NCBI RefSeq assembly: GCF_017874615.1 | Contig: NZ_JAGIKV010000020.1 | Location: forward strand, 84,058-148,057 | From: Paenibacillus xylanexedens | Lineage (GTDB): Bacteria > Bacillota > Bacilli > Paenibacillales > Paenibacillaceae | Direction of reading: 5' to 3' | DNA: 64,000 bases | Part shown: one piece after another, positions 41,816 to 50,903 of the stretch | Layout: every line of letters starts with the position of its first letter | How positions within the stretch are numbered: position 1 is the first letter of the stretch | Translations under genes and position numbers: made by a program | The notes under the pieces: model-generated | Databases searched by the model: none | What the model was told of the DNA's origin: nothing | What the model saw: only the letters and a program-made list of their open reading frames with translations

Positions 41816-43564
41816 CTAGGCTTTAGGAAAAATAATATAAAAACGGACTCCATCCGGTGTATTCTCCACTCCATAACTGCACCCATGCAGATCAAGAATC
41901 TGCTTCGCAATGGCCAGACCGAGCCCGGTCCCCCCCATTTTACGATTACGTGAGCGCTCTACCCGATAGAACCTCTCCCATATATACTGTCGCTCAGCTT
42001 CAGCAATCTGCTCGCCCTTGTTCTCAATGGAAATATGGACAAAACCTTCATGCCTGCTGATCTCAATAGTTATATCGGTATGTGGTATCGCATGACGTAT
42101 AGCATTCATCATGATATTGAAAATAACTTGCTCCAGCTTGCTTCGGTCACCCTCAACCGTCTGTTCTGTTGTGGATACAAGCACCACATCCAATCCTTTG
42201 TCCTTCAGTTGCGGACCCAGACGGCCGGCGATATCTTCAATCATGTCAGCCAGTGCAACAGCATCCGTATTCAATTGAACCGCTGAGGATTCCAGTCGCA
42301 CCAGATCCAGCATCTCTTCAACCATCGTTTCCATTTTGATCGCCTCATCGGCAATGATCTCAATGTAACGCTCCCGTTTGCTCTCACTCACGCCATCCTT
42401 CAGCCCTTCAGAATATCCCTTAATAATGCTGATTGGCGTCTTAAGTTCATGTGATGCATCGGCAAAAAACTTGCGCTGACGCTGTTCAATCTCCTGCTTC
42501 ATTTCCATATCTGTACGCATCTGCGTGTTGGCCTGCCTCAACTCTTCCAGTGTCTGACCCAAGGTTCCCGATAAGGCATTGAGGCTGTTAGACAGACTGC
42601 CGATCTCATCATTACGCCGGATGGGTGATTTCACCGTGAAATCCAGCGTAGACATTTTCTTGGCGACATGATTCAAGGCCAAGAGCGGCTTCGTTACAAT
42701 TCGGGACAGGAGTAACGCCAGCAACAGAATCAATATAAATGCCCCAATGCCAAAATACGCATAGAACAAACGTGTTGCCTCATTGGCTTCCCTCATCTCC
42801 TGTAGAGAGGTGAGCGAGAAAATCAGTTGCTGCTCGGGTCCGGAACGATGCACTGGAGCAATGGTGATGACATTGCGAACACCGCTCCAGCTATCCATCC
42901 ATTCTTCATTAAGCATTTTGCCATTCGCCAAGGCCAATTGGTCTTCGGTGGACAAAGGGAACCGGCTATCCAGTGCTTGCACCAGCAGTCCCTGCCTCTG
43001 ACTCCACGTTGCCAGATTGGGAAGAACGACCTCGGTCAATACGCCTGACCATTCCTTTACCGGTTCAATCGATTCCTGAAAGCTTTCTGTTCCCCATGCG
43101 GCAGAAGTGGCATCCTGGATTTTGAATGGATATACCATGGACCCGCTGGCCGGACCTCTCACCGTCAGTTCTTGCCCATATTTCAGATGGGATGTAATCC
43201 AGCCAGCATTCTCACTATTGATAAACAAGGACAAGGACACTTTCACGTGACTCCCATCCTCTTGAAGCAACGTAATGTGGAACGGGTCATTAACCAGTCT
43301 TCCGGTATTCGTCAGAATGACCAGATGTGATTGATTCTGACGCATGAACTTCCCGGTCTCCTTAGCCAGCTGTAAATCACTCCAATGTCCATTGGAATAT
43401 TGCTGTTCGAACTTGGACAGCTTTTTCTTCATACTGCTGACCTTTTGATGCTGATAGAAGTCGGGGAACCAGACCAACTGGGCAAAAACCGTCGTCCCAT
43501 ATAGAAGAACCAGACATCCTGCCATGACCAGGAAAAGCTTCATCGTTACGCCATTTCTTCTCAT
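41816..43564 (-). CDS. OmpR-partner sensor histidine kinase
   Basis: A 582-residue membrane kinase. Span 1 at about 8-30, an extracytoplasmic sensor region of some 210 residues of unknown fold, span 2 at about 245-268, HAMP (IVTKPLLALNHVAKKMSTLDFTV), HisKA with the phosphoacceptor His in FFADASHELKTPI, and HATPase with N box FNIMMNAIRHA, F box RFYRVERSRNRKMGGTGLGL. The start codon overlaps the stop of the regulator gene (ATGA), a clear sign of translational coupling. The signal is not known. It is not adjacent to an ABC transporter, unlike the second pair at 47-49 kb. Confidence 0.92.
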   Translation of the reverse strand: MRRNGVTMKLFLVMAGCLVLLYGTTVFAQLVWFPDFYQHQKVSSMKKKLSKFEQQYSNGHWSDLQLAKETGKFMRQNQSHLVILTNTGRLVNDPFHITLLQEDGSHVKVSLSLFINSENAGWITSHLKYGQELTVRGPASGSMVYPFKIQDATSAAWGTESFQESIEPVKEWSGVLTEVVLPNLATWSQRQGLLVQALDSRFPLSTEDQLALANGKMLNEEWMDSWSGVRNVITIAPVHRSGPEQQLIFSLTSLQEMREANEATRLFYAYFGIGAFILILLLALLLSRIVTKPLLALNHVAKKMSTLDFTVKSPIRRNDEIGSLSNSLNALSGTLGQTLEELRQANTQMRTDMEMKQEIEQRQRKFFADASHELKTPISIIKGYSEGLKDGVSESKRERYIEIIADEAIKMETMVEEMLDLVRLESSAVQLNTDAVALADMIEDIAGRLGPQLKDKGLDVVLVSTTEQTVEGDRSKLEQVIFNIMMNAIRHAIPHTDITIEISRHEGFVHISIENKGEQIAEAERQYIWERFYRVERSRNRKMGGTGLGLAIAKQILDLHGCSYGVENTPDGVRFYIIFPKA

Positions 43565-44241
43565 GCTTCTGCCTCGAAACGATATCCAGTGCCAATCACC
43601 GTCCGGATACACTTGGCTTCATCACCCAATTTGCTGCGCAACTTCTTGATGTGGGTATCCACAACACGTGAGTCCCCTTCAAAATCAAATCCCCAGATCC
43701 GATTCAAAATGGCATCCCGGGACAACACAATGCCTGCATTACGTACCAAATAGAGCAACAGATCATATTCCTTTGGTGCAAGTTCCACTTCAATTCCGTC
43801 CTTCTCCAGGCGTCTGGCCCATGGATCAAGGGTTACCTGTCCGAAGCGAATCACACCCTGCTCTCGTCCAAATGCACCTTCAACACGCTTCATTAATGTC
43901 TCTGCACGTGCAACCAGCACACGTGGACTAAACGGCTTGGTAACGTAATCGTCTACGCCCAGCTGAAATCCATGAATTTTATCGTCATCCTCGGAGCGTG
44001 CAGTCAGCATGATAATAGGTACGGTGGATTGGGATCGAATATGCCCACATAACGTCCATCCATCCATTTCGGGCATCAAAACATCCAGAATAACCAGATC
44101 CACCTCATGCAGAGCCAACAGTTCCAGTGCCTGTACTCCATGTTCTGCTTCTATGACGTTCCATTGTTCTTTTATGAAATAATCGGCCACAATCTCACGA
44201 ATGCGGCTTTCATCTTCCACCAGAAGCACTGTTCTGATCAT
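43561..44241 (-). CDS. OmpR family response regulator
   Basis: A 226-residue regulator with receiver domain (about 1-118; LLVEDESRIREI, phosphoacceptor Asp in LVILDVLMPEMDG, Lys in YVTKPFSPR) and a C-terminal OmpR winged helix (about 130-224; ELAPKEYDLLLYLVRNAG, RVVDTHIKKLRSKLG, RTVIGTGYRFE). It is first in a two-gene operon with the kinase. Targets cannot be read; pssA-dedA lie just downstream, 22 bases after the kinase gene, and might belong to the same transcript or regulon. Confidence 0.92.
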   Translation of the reverse strand: MIRTVLLVEDESRIREIVADYFIKEQWNVIEAEHGVQALELLALHEVDLVILDVLMPEMDGWTLCGHIRSQSTVPIIMLTARSEDDDKIHGFQLGVDDYVTKPFSPRVLVARAETLMKRVEGAFGREQGVIRFGQVTLDPWARRLEKDGIEVELAPKEYDLLLYLVRNAGIVLSRDAILNRIWGFDFEGDSRVVDTHIKKLRSKLGDEAKCIRTVIGTGYRFEAEA

Positions 44242-44392
44242 GGCCGACTCTCCTTTTTAGATTTCTGATGATAACATACCTATTCCATGTGTCGTTCATG
44301 TGTCCACACATGTTTTGGAATGCTCCCATGATATATACGATTAATATAAGCCAAAAGTTACTAATTTTTATAAAAATTCGCATAAAAAAGAA

Positions 44393-44428
44393 GCCGTCAA
44401 CGAGCAAGCTCCAGCTCATTGACAGCTA
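44393..44428 (-). terminator. Terminator of pdxK
   Basis: Interrupted stem AGC-GTCAA-GAGC / GCTC-TTGAC-AGCT followed on the minus strand by six A/T-rich T bases. Located about 65 bases after the pdxK stop. Confidence 0.65.
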
Positions 44429-44491
44429 CTTGAATGAAATCGAAGTGTGTTATCCAGAATTGATGCGCTACTGCGCGCTCCCTGGCAACAC

Positions 44492-45304
44492 TTAACGTTG
44501 TTGCTCCAGACGGTGTGCCACATGCAGTGTCGGGCCAACAAAACGGTTCAGCGGGAATCCGCCGGCAATCGCTTTGGTCACAAAGGCTTTACCTTCACGA
44601 ACAGCCTCTTTCACTGAAAGACCACGAGCCAATCCTGCGGTAATCGCCGCAGACGTTGTGCAGCCTGCACCATGCGTATATCCGGAGCCGACAACATCGG
44701 CTTCAAACCATTCGTAGTTGGTTCCATCATAGAGTAGATCCATTGCTTTACCCGGGCTAATGACACCTCTGTCCTTGATCAGGACATGTTTCGGGCCATG
44801 GGCATGAATTGCTGCTGCCGCTGCTTCCATCTGTTCCTTGGAGCGAATCGGTCCACTCTTCGCCAGTTGGGATGCTTCGAACAGATTAGGTGTAACCAGA
44901 TCGGCACCTGGCAACAGGAATTCGATCATCGCTTCCGTATTTTCCGGTTGCAGAACTTCGTCTGTACCTTTGCAGACCATTACCGGATCGATAACGATCT
45001 GTGGCAGACCGCTGCGGCGAATATGTTTTGCTACCAATTCAATAATATCTACAGAACCGAGCATACCTGTCTTCATTGCATCAAAACCAATGCCGTCCAG
45101 AACAGTGCGAAGCTGCGCTTCAACTACATTTAATTCAACAGGAAAGACCTGGTGATCCCATGTTTCGGGCTCCATTGCCACAACCGTAGTCAGTACGGTC
45201 ATGCCATACACACCCAGCTCCTGAAAAGTTTTCAAATCAGCTTGAATACCTGCACCGCCGCTCGTGTCCGAACCAGCTATTGTTAATGTTTTTGGAATCG
45301 TCAT
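44492..45304 (-). CDS. pdxK: Pyridoxine/pyridoxal/pyridoxamine kinase (ThiD-like fold)
   Basis: A 270-residue ribokinase-fold enzyme. It opens TIPKTLTIAGSDTSGGAGIQ and carries the anion-hole/catalytic Cys in THGAGCTTSAAI and the C-terminal FPLNRFVGPTLHVAHRL. These match Bacillus PdxK closely, including VYGMTVLTTVVAME, more than the HMP kinase ThiD. It phosphorylates vitamin B6 vitamers, and some members also accept hydroxymethylpyrimidine. A single-gene unit with an AAGGAG site; there is no thiamine cluster around it. Confidence 0.85.
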   Translation of the reverse strand: MTIPKTLTIAGSDTSGGAGIQADLKTFQELGVYGMTVLTTVVAMEPETWDHQVFPVELNVVEAQLRTVLDGIGFDAMKTGMLGSVDIIELVAKHIRRSGLPQIVIDPVMVCKGTDEVLQPENTEAMIEFLLPGADLVTPNLFEASQLAKSGPIRSKEQMEAAAAAIHAHGPKHVLIKDRGVISPGKAMDLLYDGTNYEWFEADVVGSGYTHGAGCTTSAAITAGLARGLSVKEAVREGKAFVTKAIAGGFPLNRFVGPTLHVAHRLEQQR

Positions 45305-45409
45305 GGTAGTTGCATTCTCCTTCGTGTCTCAGTTGACATTATCCTATCCCTTGTACGAGCGGATGTCAATGGCATCTGAAGCCATACGGAGCATGGTTTT
45401 CCGAATGAT

Positions 45410-46123
45410 TCAGTTCACATCTTTGGTCTCCAGACGAACCATGGACATCGAAGCAATCCATATCCCTATTGCTCCAAGGGTCAGAGGGATAATAATAAGC
45501 GAATGAATGGACACATCTAATCCATTGCCGCTGAATCCTGAGCAGACAACCAACACCAGCAAAATGGACGAGACCATTGTAGTTGTGACAGAATGCTTAC
45601 GCATACCGAAGAATAAGGGAATGAGTGCCATACACGCAGCCGATAAAGAACTCATACTGTACTTCACCAGAAGTCCCAATATATCCTGATTTGTCAATGA
45701 TCCAGGAATGAAAGAGTAGAAATGATTAACAATCAACAACAGTGAACCCATCAACAGATCGGTAACCATAATCATCACAAATGTAAAACCAAACACGATA
45801 ATCAATTTGGCAGCAATGATTTTATGACGCTGGATGGGATAGGTGAACATGACATTCATCGTTTTATTTCTGTATTCACTGATGACCAGCTTGGATATTA
45901 GGGCTCCTGCAAATATGATAAAGGTCGCTCTCACAAACGTATCAATAATCATAAAGGCGGTCTGGTAATCACCATAGGCATAATCTGCTGCTCCCACATC
46001 CACGAATCCAATCATGATCAGGAAAAGAAGAACGGCTATATTGGCAATACCTGCCCCTACAAAATTACGTGCAAAACGGTGCTTCCGCATCTCAAGTCTA
46101 ATTAGTTTAAGCAACGTCTTCAT
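45410..46123 (-). CDS. ABC-2 type transporter permease (BcrB/lantibiotic-immunity-like)
   Basis: A 237-residue membrane protein with six predicted spans. MKTLLKLIRLEMRKHRFARN is followed by a span, and a conserved Glu-rich loop VISEYRNKTMNVMFTYPIQRHKI matches the BcrB/MutG-type exporters. Its start overlaps the ATPase gene by 17 bases. Together they would form a transporter that removes peptide antibiotics or otherwise protects the envelope. The last gene of a regulator-kinase-ATPase-permease cluster. Confidence 0.88.
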   Translation of the reverse strand: MKTLLKLIRLEMRKHRFARNFVGAGIANIAVLLFLIMIGFVDVGAADYAYGDYQTAFMIIDTFVRATFIIFAGALISKLVISEYRNKTMNVMFTYPIQRHKIIAAKLIIVFGFTFVMIMVTDLLMGSLLLIVNHFYSFIPGSLTNQDILGLLVKYSMSSLSAACMALIPLFFGMRKHSVTTTMVSSILLVLVVCSGFSGNGLDVSIHSLIIIPLTLGAIGIWIASMSMVRLETKDVN

Positions 46124-47030
46124 CCCCTTTCACAAGCTTCATGAAGTGTTCTTCCAGGGAATGAGCCCGTTTGGATATCGATTCGATCTCAATGCCGTAT
46201 TGGATCAGCTTGGTGTTCAGTTCCGATGGAATGATTCCCGGATCATAGATGCGTAACGTATGGTCATCGACCAGTTTATAATTACTCAAACCAAGCTGGT
46301 GTTCAATGACATAGGTCGCTTTGCGGATATCCACCGCCTGTAACTCGATGTACTCATTTTGACTTCCACGAATGCTCTCCATCGATACTTCCTCCACCAA
46401 GCGACCGCCGCGAATGACACCAACTGTGTCCGCAATCTGCTCTATCTCGCCAAGAATGTGACTGGATACCAGCAGGGTAATGCGATACTCATTGCTAAGG
46501 CGCTTGAACAAATCTCTCATCTCCCGGATCCCTACAGGGTCCAATCCGTTGATCGGTTCATCCAGAATGAGCAGTTCAGGTGTGGTTATAAGTGCACGAG
46601 CCAGTCCCAGCCTCTGCTTCATGCCCAAGGAGAAGTCCTTGACCGGTTTCTTACCCGTATCCTTCAGCCCTACCGTTTCCATCGTATTGTCGATGATCTT
46701 TTTGTTGTGAAACCCCATGTATTCACAGTGAAGTTCCAGATTTTCGCGAGCAGACAGCCTATCATAGAAAAAAGGATATTCAATAATGCTGCCCATTCGC
46801 TTCAGCACTTCATAAGAGGTCGGCGTAAGCTTCTCCCCAAACAGTTCAATTTCCCCTGTTGTTGGTTTGACGAGATTGGTGAGCATCTTCATGATGGTTG
46901 TTTTACCTGCACCATTCGGACCGAGGAATCCATAGATCTCACCTTGCTTAATACTCATATTGACGTTGGATACAACCTCTGCCCCTTCATATACTTTGGT
47001 CACATCTATCGTTCGTGCGATATAATTCAT
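46107..47030 (-). CDS. ABC transporter ATP-binding protein (BcrA-like)
   Basis: A 307-residue ATPase. Walker A GPNGAGKT (about residues 38-45), signature LGMKQRLGLARAL, Walker B LLILDEPINGLDP and switch His in VSSHILGEIEQ are complete. The IEYPFFYDRLSARENLELHCEYMG segment is characteristic of bacitracin/lantibiotic protection ATPases. The C-terminal 90 residues form the usual accessory domain. It lies downstream of a two-component pair with a gap of about 128 bases, the standard arrangement for peptide-antibiotic sensing modules. Confidence 0.9.
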   Translation of the reverse strand: MNYIARTIDVTKVYEGAEVVSNVNMSIKQGEIYGFLGPNGAGKTTIMKMLTNLVKPTTGEIELFGEKLTPTSYEVLKRMGSIIEYPFFYDRLSARENLELHCEYMGFHNKKIIDNTMETVGLKDTGKKPVKDFSLGMKQRLGLARALITTPELLILDEPINGLDPVGIREMRDLFKRLSNEYRITLLVSSHILGEIEQIADTVGVIRGGRLVEEVSMESIRGSQNEYIELQAVDIRKATYVIEHQLGLSNYKLVDDHTLRIYDPGIIPSELNTKLIQYGIEIESISKRAHSLEEHFMKLVKGDEDVA

Positions 47031-47157
47031 CGTCCTTGTTCTCCTTTACGTCCCCTGTCCGGGTTCCTATATCGATATTGTAAAGAGAAAAGTCTTCTTT
47101 TTTATTAATCAAATCTTACAAAAACCTTAAGTCTGACCGGACACGCCAATGCAGGGT

Positions 47158-48090
47158 CTACCAAGCCTTTAAGATAACCGAGAATACAGTTCGTTGATGT
47201 GGCACACTATGCAAGTGAATACTTCCACCCATCCGCTCAACTAGCCGTTTCGTAATGGTCAGACCCAGGCCACTGCCTTGATAGAGTCGATTGCGGGAAT
47301 CCTCCAATGTATACATGCGTTCAAACACACGACTATGCTCACTCTCAGGAATTCCTTTTCCCTGGTCCCAGATCTGTAACGTCACAGGTCCACCTGTCGA
47401 ATACTCGAGCGATAGTCCCAGTACTTTACCTTCTGCTCCATATTTCATTCCATTGGTAATGAGATTATCCAGCACACGGTCCAATGCTTCTTCATTCGCT
47501 TGCACGAAGAGATCACCATCAGGTATCTCTAGCTCCACGTGCAACCCCAGATTTGTCAACATTTCATAAAAGGAAAGCATCTTCAACCGGCATAATTCAC
47601 TTATATTCACTCGACTAAGCACTAGCTCCGTGTCTCCGGATTCCAGCTTCGCAAGATCAAAAAAGGAATGGATCAAACGCAGCACTTCCTGCGCCTTATC
47701 TTGTATTTTCTCCGTCATAATCTTCCGTTCCTGATCGGTCACTGATGGGCTGTGCAGTAAGGTCTCACTATAACCCAGCACAACGGTGAGTGGCGTTTTC
47801 AGATCATGCGAAATGTTGGAGAGCATATTACGCATCTCCTTCTCCTGGTTCGCATAACCGGCCTTTGCGCGGTGCGCATGATCCAGCAGCTGGTTCATGT
47901 CTTTCAGAAGCTGACTGACTTGTTCATCACTATTGAATACAAGCAAGCGCTCAAAGGTGCCTTGATCCAAAATATCGGATATTTTCTGATGAATATAGGT
48001 CAGGTGTTGGGTGCGTTTCCGCAATCTCATCCACAATCCAATGACGGCAATGGCCAGAATAGCTGTCGTGATGGCAAAAATCAGTGTCAT
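47158..48090 (-). CDS. Short sensor histidine kinase of the BcrAB-like module
   Basis: A 310-residue kinase with only one N-terminal span (about 2-23) and almost no extracytoplasmic region, so it probably senses within the membrane or through the transporter. HisKA His is in NISHDLKTPLTVVLGYSETL, N box LDNLITNGMKYG, G boxes WDQGKGIPE and GSGLGL. The stop-start overlap with the regulator gene is 4 bases. Short kinases of this type often depend on the ABC transporter for detection of peptide antibiotics. Confidence 0.9.
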   Translation of the reverse strand: MTLIFAITTAILAIAVIGLWMRLRKRTQHLTYIHQKISDILDQGTFERLLVFNSDEQVSQLLKDMNQLLDHAHRAKAGYANQEKEMRNMLSNISHDLKTPLTVVLGYSETLLHSPSVTDQERKIMTEKIQDKAQEVLRLIHSFFDLAKLESGDTELVLSRVNISELCRLKMLSFYEMLTNLGLHVELEIPDGDLFVQANEEALDRVLDNLITNGMKYGAEGKVLGLSLEYSTGGPVTLQIWDQGKGIPESEHSRVFERMYTLEDSRNRLYQGSGLGLTITKRLVERMGGSIHLHSVPHQRTVFSVILKAW

Positions 48091-48803
48091 CCCTGTTCGG
48101 CCTCCAGTTTATATCCGATGCCCCAGAGTGTCTTGATATACTGGGGATCCGAAGGATCTGCCTCCAGTTTCTCACGCAGACGACGCATATGTACGTTAAT
48201 GATATTTTCGTCTCCATAATAATGATCGTTCCAGACGGAAGCGTAGATCTGAGCCTTGGTGAACACTTTGCCAGGATGGGTAACCAACAGCTTCAGGATG
48301 CCAAATTCCTTGGATGTCAGCTTGACGGGTGTACCTTCACGTTCCACCTCGTACGTCTCCATGTCAACTATGAGTCCTCCAATATGAATACGCTGATCTT
48401 TAGCCACTTCAGCCACAGGTGGAGTGGTATAATTGGCGCGGCGAATCGCAGCTTTGATGCGGGCAGTCAGTTCGATTAACGAGAACGGTTTGCTCAAGTA
48501 ATCATCTGCACCGAACCCCAGACCTAATGCTTTGTCCACTTCCCCATCCTTCGCAGACAGAATGAGCACAGGTACCAGACTGACTGCCCGAATGGTTTGC
48601 AGCACATCCATCCCACTTTTGCGGGGCAGCATCAGATCCAGAATAACCAGATCATACCCGGGTTGTGACTGGCTGAACTGACGTTCTGCCTCTAAGCCGT
48701 CATATGCATAAGTGACGTCGTAGCCCTCTTTTTCCAAGTACGGCCCGACCATCTCACTAATTGAACGATCATCTTCAACAAGCAACAAGCGGTGACTTAA
48801 CAT
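48087..48803 (-). CDS. OmpR family response regulator of the BcrAB-like module
   Basis: A 238-residue regulator: receiver with LLLVEDDRSISEMV, phosphoacceptor Asp in LVILDLMLPRKSG, Lys in YLSKPFSLIE, then an OmpR winged helix (LTSKEFGILKLLVTHPG, NVHMRRLREKLEADP, KTLWGIGYKLEAEQG). The start MLSHRLLLVEDD has GGAGGG 9 bases upstream. First gene of the four-gene module with kinase, ATPase and permease. Confidence 0.92.
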   Translation of the reverse strand: MLSHRLLLVEDDRSISEMVGPYLEKEGYDVTYAYDGLEAERQFSQSQPGYDLVILDLMLPRKSGMDVLQTIRAVSLVPVLILSAKDGEVDKALGLGFGADDYLSKPFSLIELTARIKAAIRRANYTTPPVAEVAKDQRIHIGGLIVDMETYEVEREGTPVKLTSKEFGILKLLVTHPGKVFTKAQIYASVWNDHYYGDENIINVHMRRLREKLEADPSDPQYIKTLWGIGYKLEAEQG

Positions 48804-48877
48804 ATGTTTCCCTCCAACATGAACAGTTTTCTTTATTACCTCACAGTTTGTTTGAATTGGCAATGACATACGAAAAA

Positions 48878-48923
48878 ACCTGACAGGAGCACCACTTTGG
48901 TATAAGTGTGTTTCCTGCCAGGT
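48878..48923 (-). terminator. Terminator of degV
   Basis: ACCTGaCAGGA/TCCTGcCAGGT arms with an inner CACTT/AAGTG, followed on the minus strand by six T. About 32 bases after the DegV stop codon. Confidence 0.8.
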
Positions 48924-48955
48924 CTATGAGTGTCTGTAGATCAATGCTGGTGCTT

Positions 48956-49807
48956 CTAGTCTCTATATCCGTTCTCGCTGTGTATCCAGCACAGTCCAAT
49001 GGTTCCTGCACCTGCATGAATACTCACCACAGGGATAAACGGCATGATTTCGGTCTTTAATTTAGGGAGCAGATTGGCAATCTGCTTCTTGATCGTGACG
49101 GCTTCTTCCTGATTGTTCGCATGCATAATGCACACATGTTTTACTTTCTCCATATCCAGCTTGAGCATATCCAGCATACGATCTTTCGTCCGCTTGAACG
49201 TGCGAATCTTCTCATTTACAACCACTTTGCCCTCTTCAAATCGAAGCAGCAGATGGATCTTGAGCAGTTGACTGATGATCAGCTGTGTGCCGGACACCCG
49301 TCCACTGCGATGAAGATGCTGAAGACTGGCCGGTATGAGGTAAAAGGACATGTTATCAATCATCTGTTCAATGTTTACTTTGATCTCGGCAGCGGAACAT
49401 CCCTGCTTCTGCCATTCCAGTCCTTGCATAATCATCTCACGGTGAGGATAGGCACCTGCCTTCGAATCAATTGCGGTCACCGTCACTCCTGCAATCTCTG
49501 CAGCCTGCATGGACGTATGCAGCGTTCCGCTAAGCTCTGTAGAGCAATGAATCGTAATAATCTCATCGTACTTGTCTTTGAGCGACTCATACAGTTCAAT
49601 GAATTCGCCAATGGGGGGCTGCGAACTGCTCGCACGTGAAGCCTCCGCAAGTTTCTCATAGAACATTTCAGATGTAATGTCATCGGTTTCCCGGTAACAT
49701 TCCTCTCCAAATAAGATGCGCAGCGGTACGATGTAGATATGATTTTGCTCCGCAAAAACGGGATCCAGTGTACTGGTACTATCGGTGACCCATGCAATTT
49801 TCTTCAT
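48956..49807 (-). CDS. DegV family fatty-acid-binding protein
   Basis: A 283-residue DegV protein. The motif VTDSTSTLDP at residues 7-16, the HCSTELSGT core and the SRVSGTQLII and VSIHAGAGTIGLCW segments bind the carboxyl group and acyl chain of a fatty acid in FakB relatives. Such proteins present host or medium fatty acids to the kinase FakA. No fakA gene lies next to it. A divergent ABC exporter operon starts some 320 bases upstream. A cre-like site lies about 93 bases before its start. Confidence 0.9.
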   Translation of the reverse strand: MKKIAWVTDSTSTLDPVFAEQNHIYIVPLRILFGEECYRETDDITSEMFYEKLAEASRASSSQPPIGEFIELYESLKDKYDEIITIHCSTELSGTLHTSMQAAEIAGVTVTAIDSKAGAYPHREMIMQGLEWQKQGCSAAEIKVNIEQMIDNMSFYLIPASLQHLHRSGRVSGTQLIISQLLKIHLLLRFEEGKVVVNEKIRTFKRTKDRMLDMLKLDMEKVKHVCIMHANNQEEAVTIKKQIANLLPKLKTEIMPFIPVVSIHAGAGTIGLCWIHSENGYRD

Positions 49808-49899
49808 GACATCCTTCTCTCTTGCCGGATTATTCGTTCTGTATCCTCAATCGTCAAGCACAAGCCCGGCGGTTTATTTAAAATTTGAATATTTCACAT

Positions 49900-49913
49900 T
49901 GTAAACGTTTGCG
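49900..49913 (-). promoter_or_regulatory. cre-like palindrome in the degV/ABC divergent region
   Basis: TGTAAACGTTTGCG matches the CcpA cre consensus at 13 of 14 positions. It lies about 95 bases before degV and 100 bases before the divergent promoter; the rest of the 319-base spacer shows that promoter, a GAACGG/CCGTTC hairpin at 50073-50089 and a duplicated ribosome binding site. Confidence 0.5.
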
Positions 49914-50009
49914 ATACTACCTCTCAATTATAAATGAACGGACAGACCGTTGTCTTGTGGCGCAATCATGAACAACCCTGTTAATACCATTATTAGCTAA
50001 AAAAATGTC

Positions 50010-50038
50010 TTGCCTGTGAAGGAATAAATTGGTATGCT
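50010..50038 (+). promoter_or_regulatory. Promoter of the DUF990-type ABC exporter operon
   Basis: TTGCCT (50010-50015), a 17-base spacer and TATGCT (50033-50038). Confidence 0.55.
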
Positions 50039-50098
50039 GTTGTCCTTCTCTCTTTTTCGCCTTGACTGAAGTGAACGGAAACGCCGTTCAATCCACTT

Positions 50099-50126
50099 AT
50101 CGGAGGTGTCACATCGGAGGTGTCAC
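50099..50126 (+). repeat. Tandem duplication of the ribosome binding site
   Basis: ATCGGAGGTGTCAC occurs twice head to tail and ends immediately before the ATG of the first permease gene, giving two GGAGGTG sites 14 bases apart. The proximal one has normal spacing. Confidence 0.9.
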
Positions 50127-50903
50127 ATGCTTTATTTCACTCTGGCTTCCAAAGCCTACTCCCGGAATCTGCAATACCGCGGGGCACACATGGTACATAA
50201 CTTGGCAAGCGCCATGTTTGGTTACATATATGCCTGCCTCTGGATCGGCATCGGGGCCGACCATACTCTCGGGGAATACGGGACACAGGGGATGATCAGT
50301 TACATTGCGTTCACGCAATCCTCTCTCTGGATCTCGGGTTTTCTCACGAACGGATTGGGTATTCCTTTATCCGTCAGGACAGGGCAGATCGCACTGGATC
50401 TGATGAGGCCTGTTCATCTGTTCACCCACCTGATGGCACGCGAATGGGGGCAGATTGCCTACCAGTTCGTGTACAAAAGTATTCCGATCTACCTGCTCTT
50501 CTCCATTGTCTTTTCCCTGCATTGGCCCTCAGACGTTTCAACACTGTTCTATGCCGCACTTGGTCTTGCCGGCGCCGCATACTTATCCATCTGTATGAAC
50601 TACATTATTGGTGCCACGTCGATGTGGACCACGGAGTCCTCTTGGCTTCACTGGGGCAATCACGCGATGATGAATCTGCTGGCTGGTTTTTTCATTCCGC
50701 TGGAATGGCTACCGGACTGGCTTGAACAACTTGCCTGGATATCACCCTACCCTTTCCTGCTCTATGTACCTACCCGAATCTATCTTGGTTTCGAAGATGG
50801 CTCCTTGTTATGGGGAACCTTGCTTTGGTGTGTCTTTATGACGTTGATCTGTCTTGCGATTACCCAAGTGTTACGTCGTAAAGTGGAGGTACAAGGCGGA
50901 TGA
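50127..50903 (+). CDS. ABC-2 family permease, first subunit
   Basis: A 258-residue membrane protein starting MLYFTLASKAYSRNLQYRGAH, with six predicted spans and the segments SLWISGFLTNGLG, LMRPVHLFTHLMAREWG and NLLAGFFIPLEWLPDWL. It fits the ABC-2 exporter group formerly called DUF990, which comes as two dissimilar permeases plus an ATPase. The next gene overlaps it by 4 bases. The exported substrate is unknown. Confidence 0.85.
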   Translation: MLYFTLASKAYSRNLQYRGAHMVHNLASAMFGYIYACLWIGIGADHTLGEYGTQGMISYIAFTQSSLWISGFLTNGLGIPLSVRTGQIALDLMRPVHLFTHLMAREWGQIAYQFVYKSIPIYLLFSIVFSLHWPSDVSTLFYAALGLAGAAYLSICMNYIIGATSMWTTESSWLHWGNHAMMNLLAGFFIPLEWLPDWLEQLAWISPYPFLLYVPTRIYLGFEDGSLLWGTLLWCVFMTLICLAITQVLRRKVEVQGG

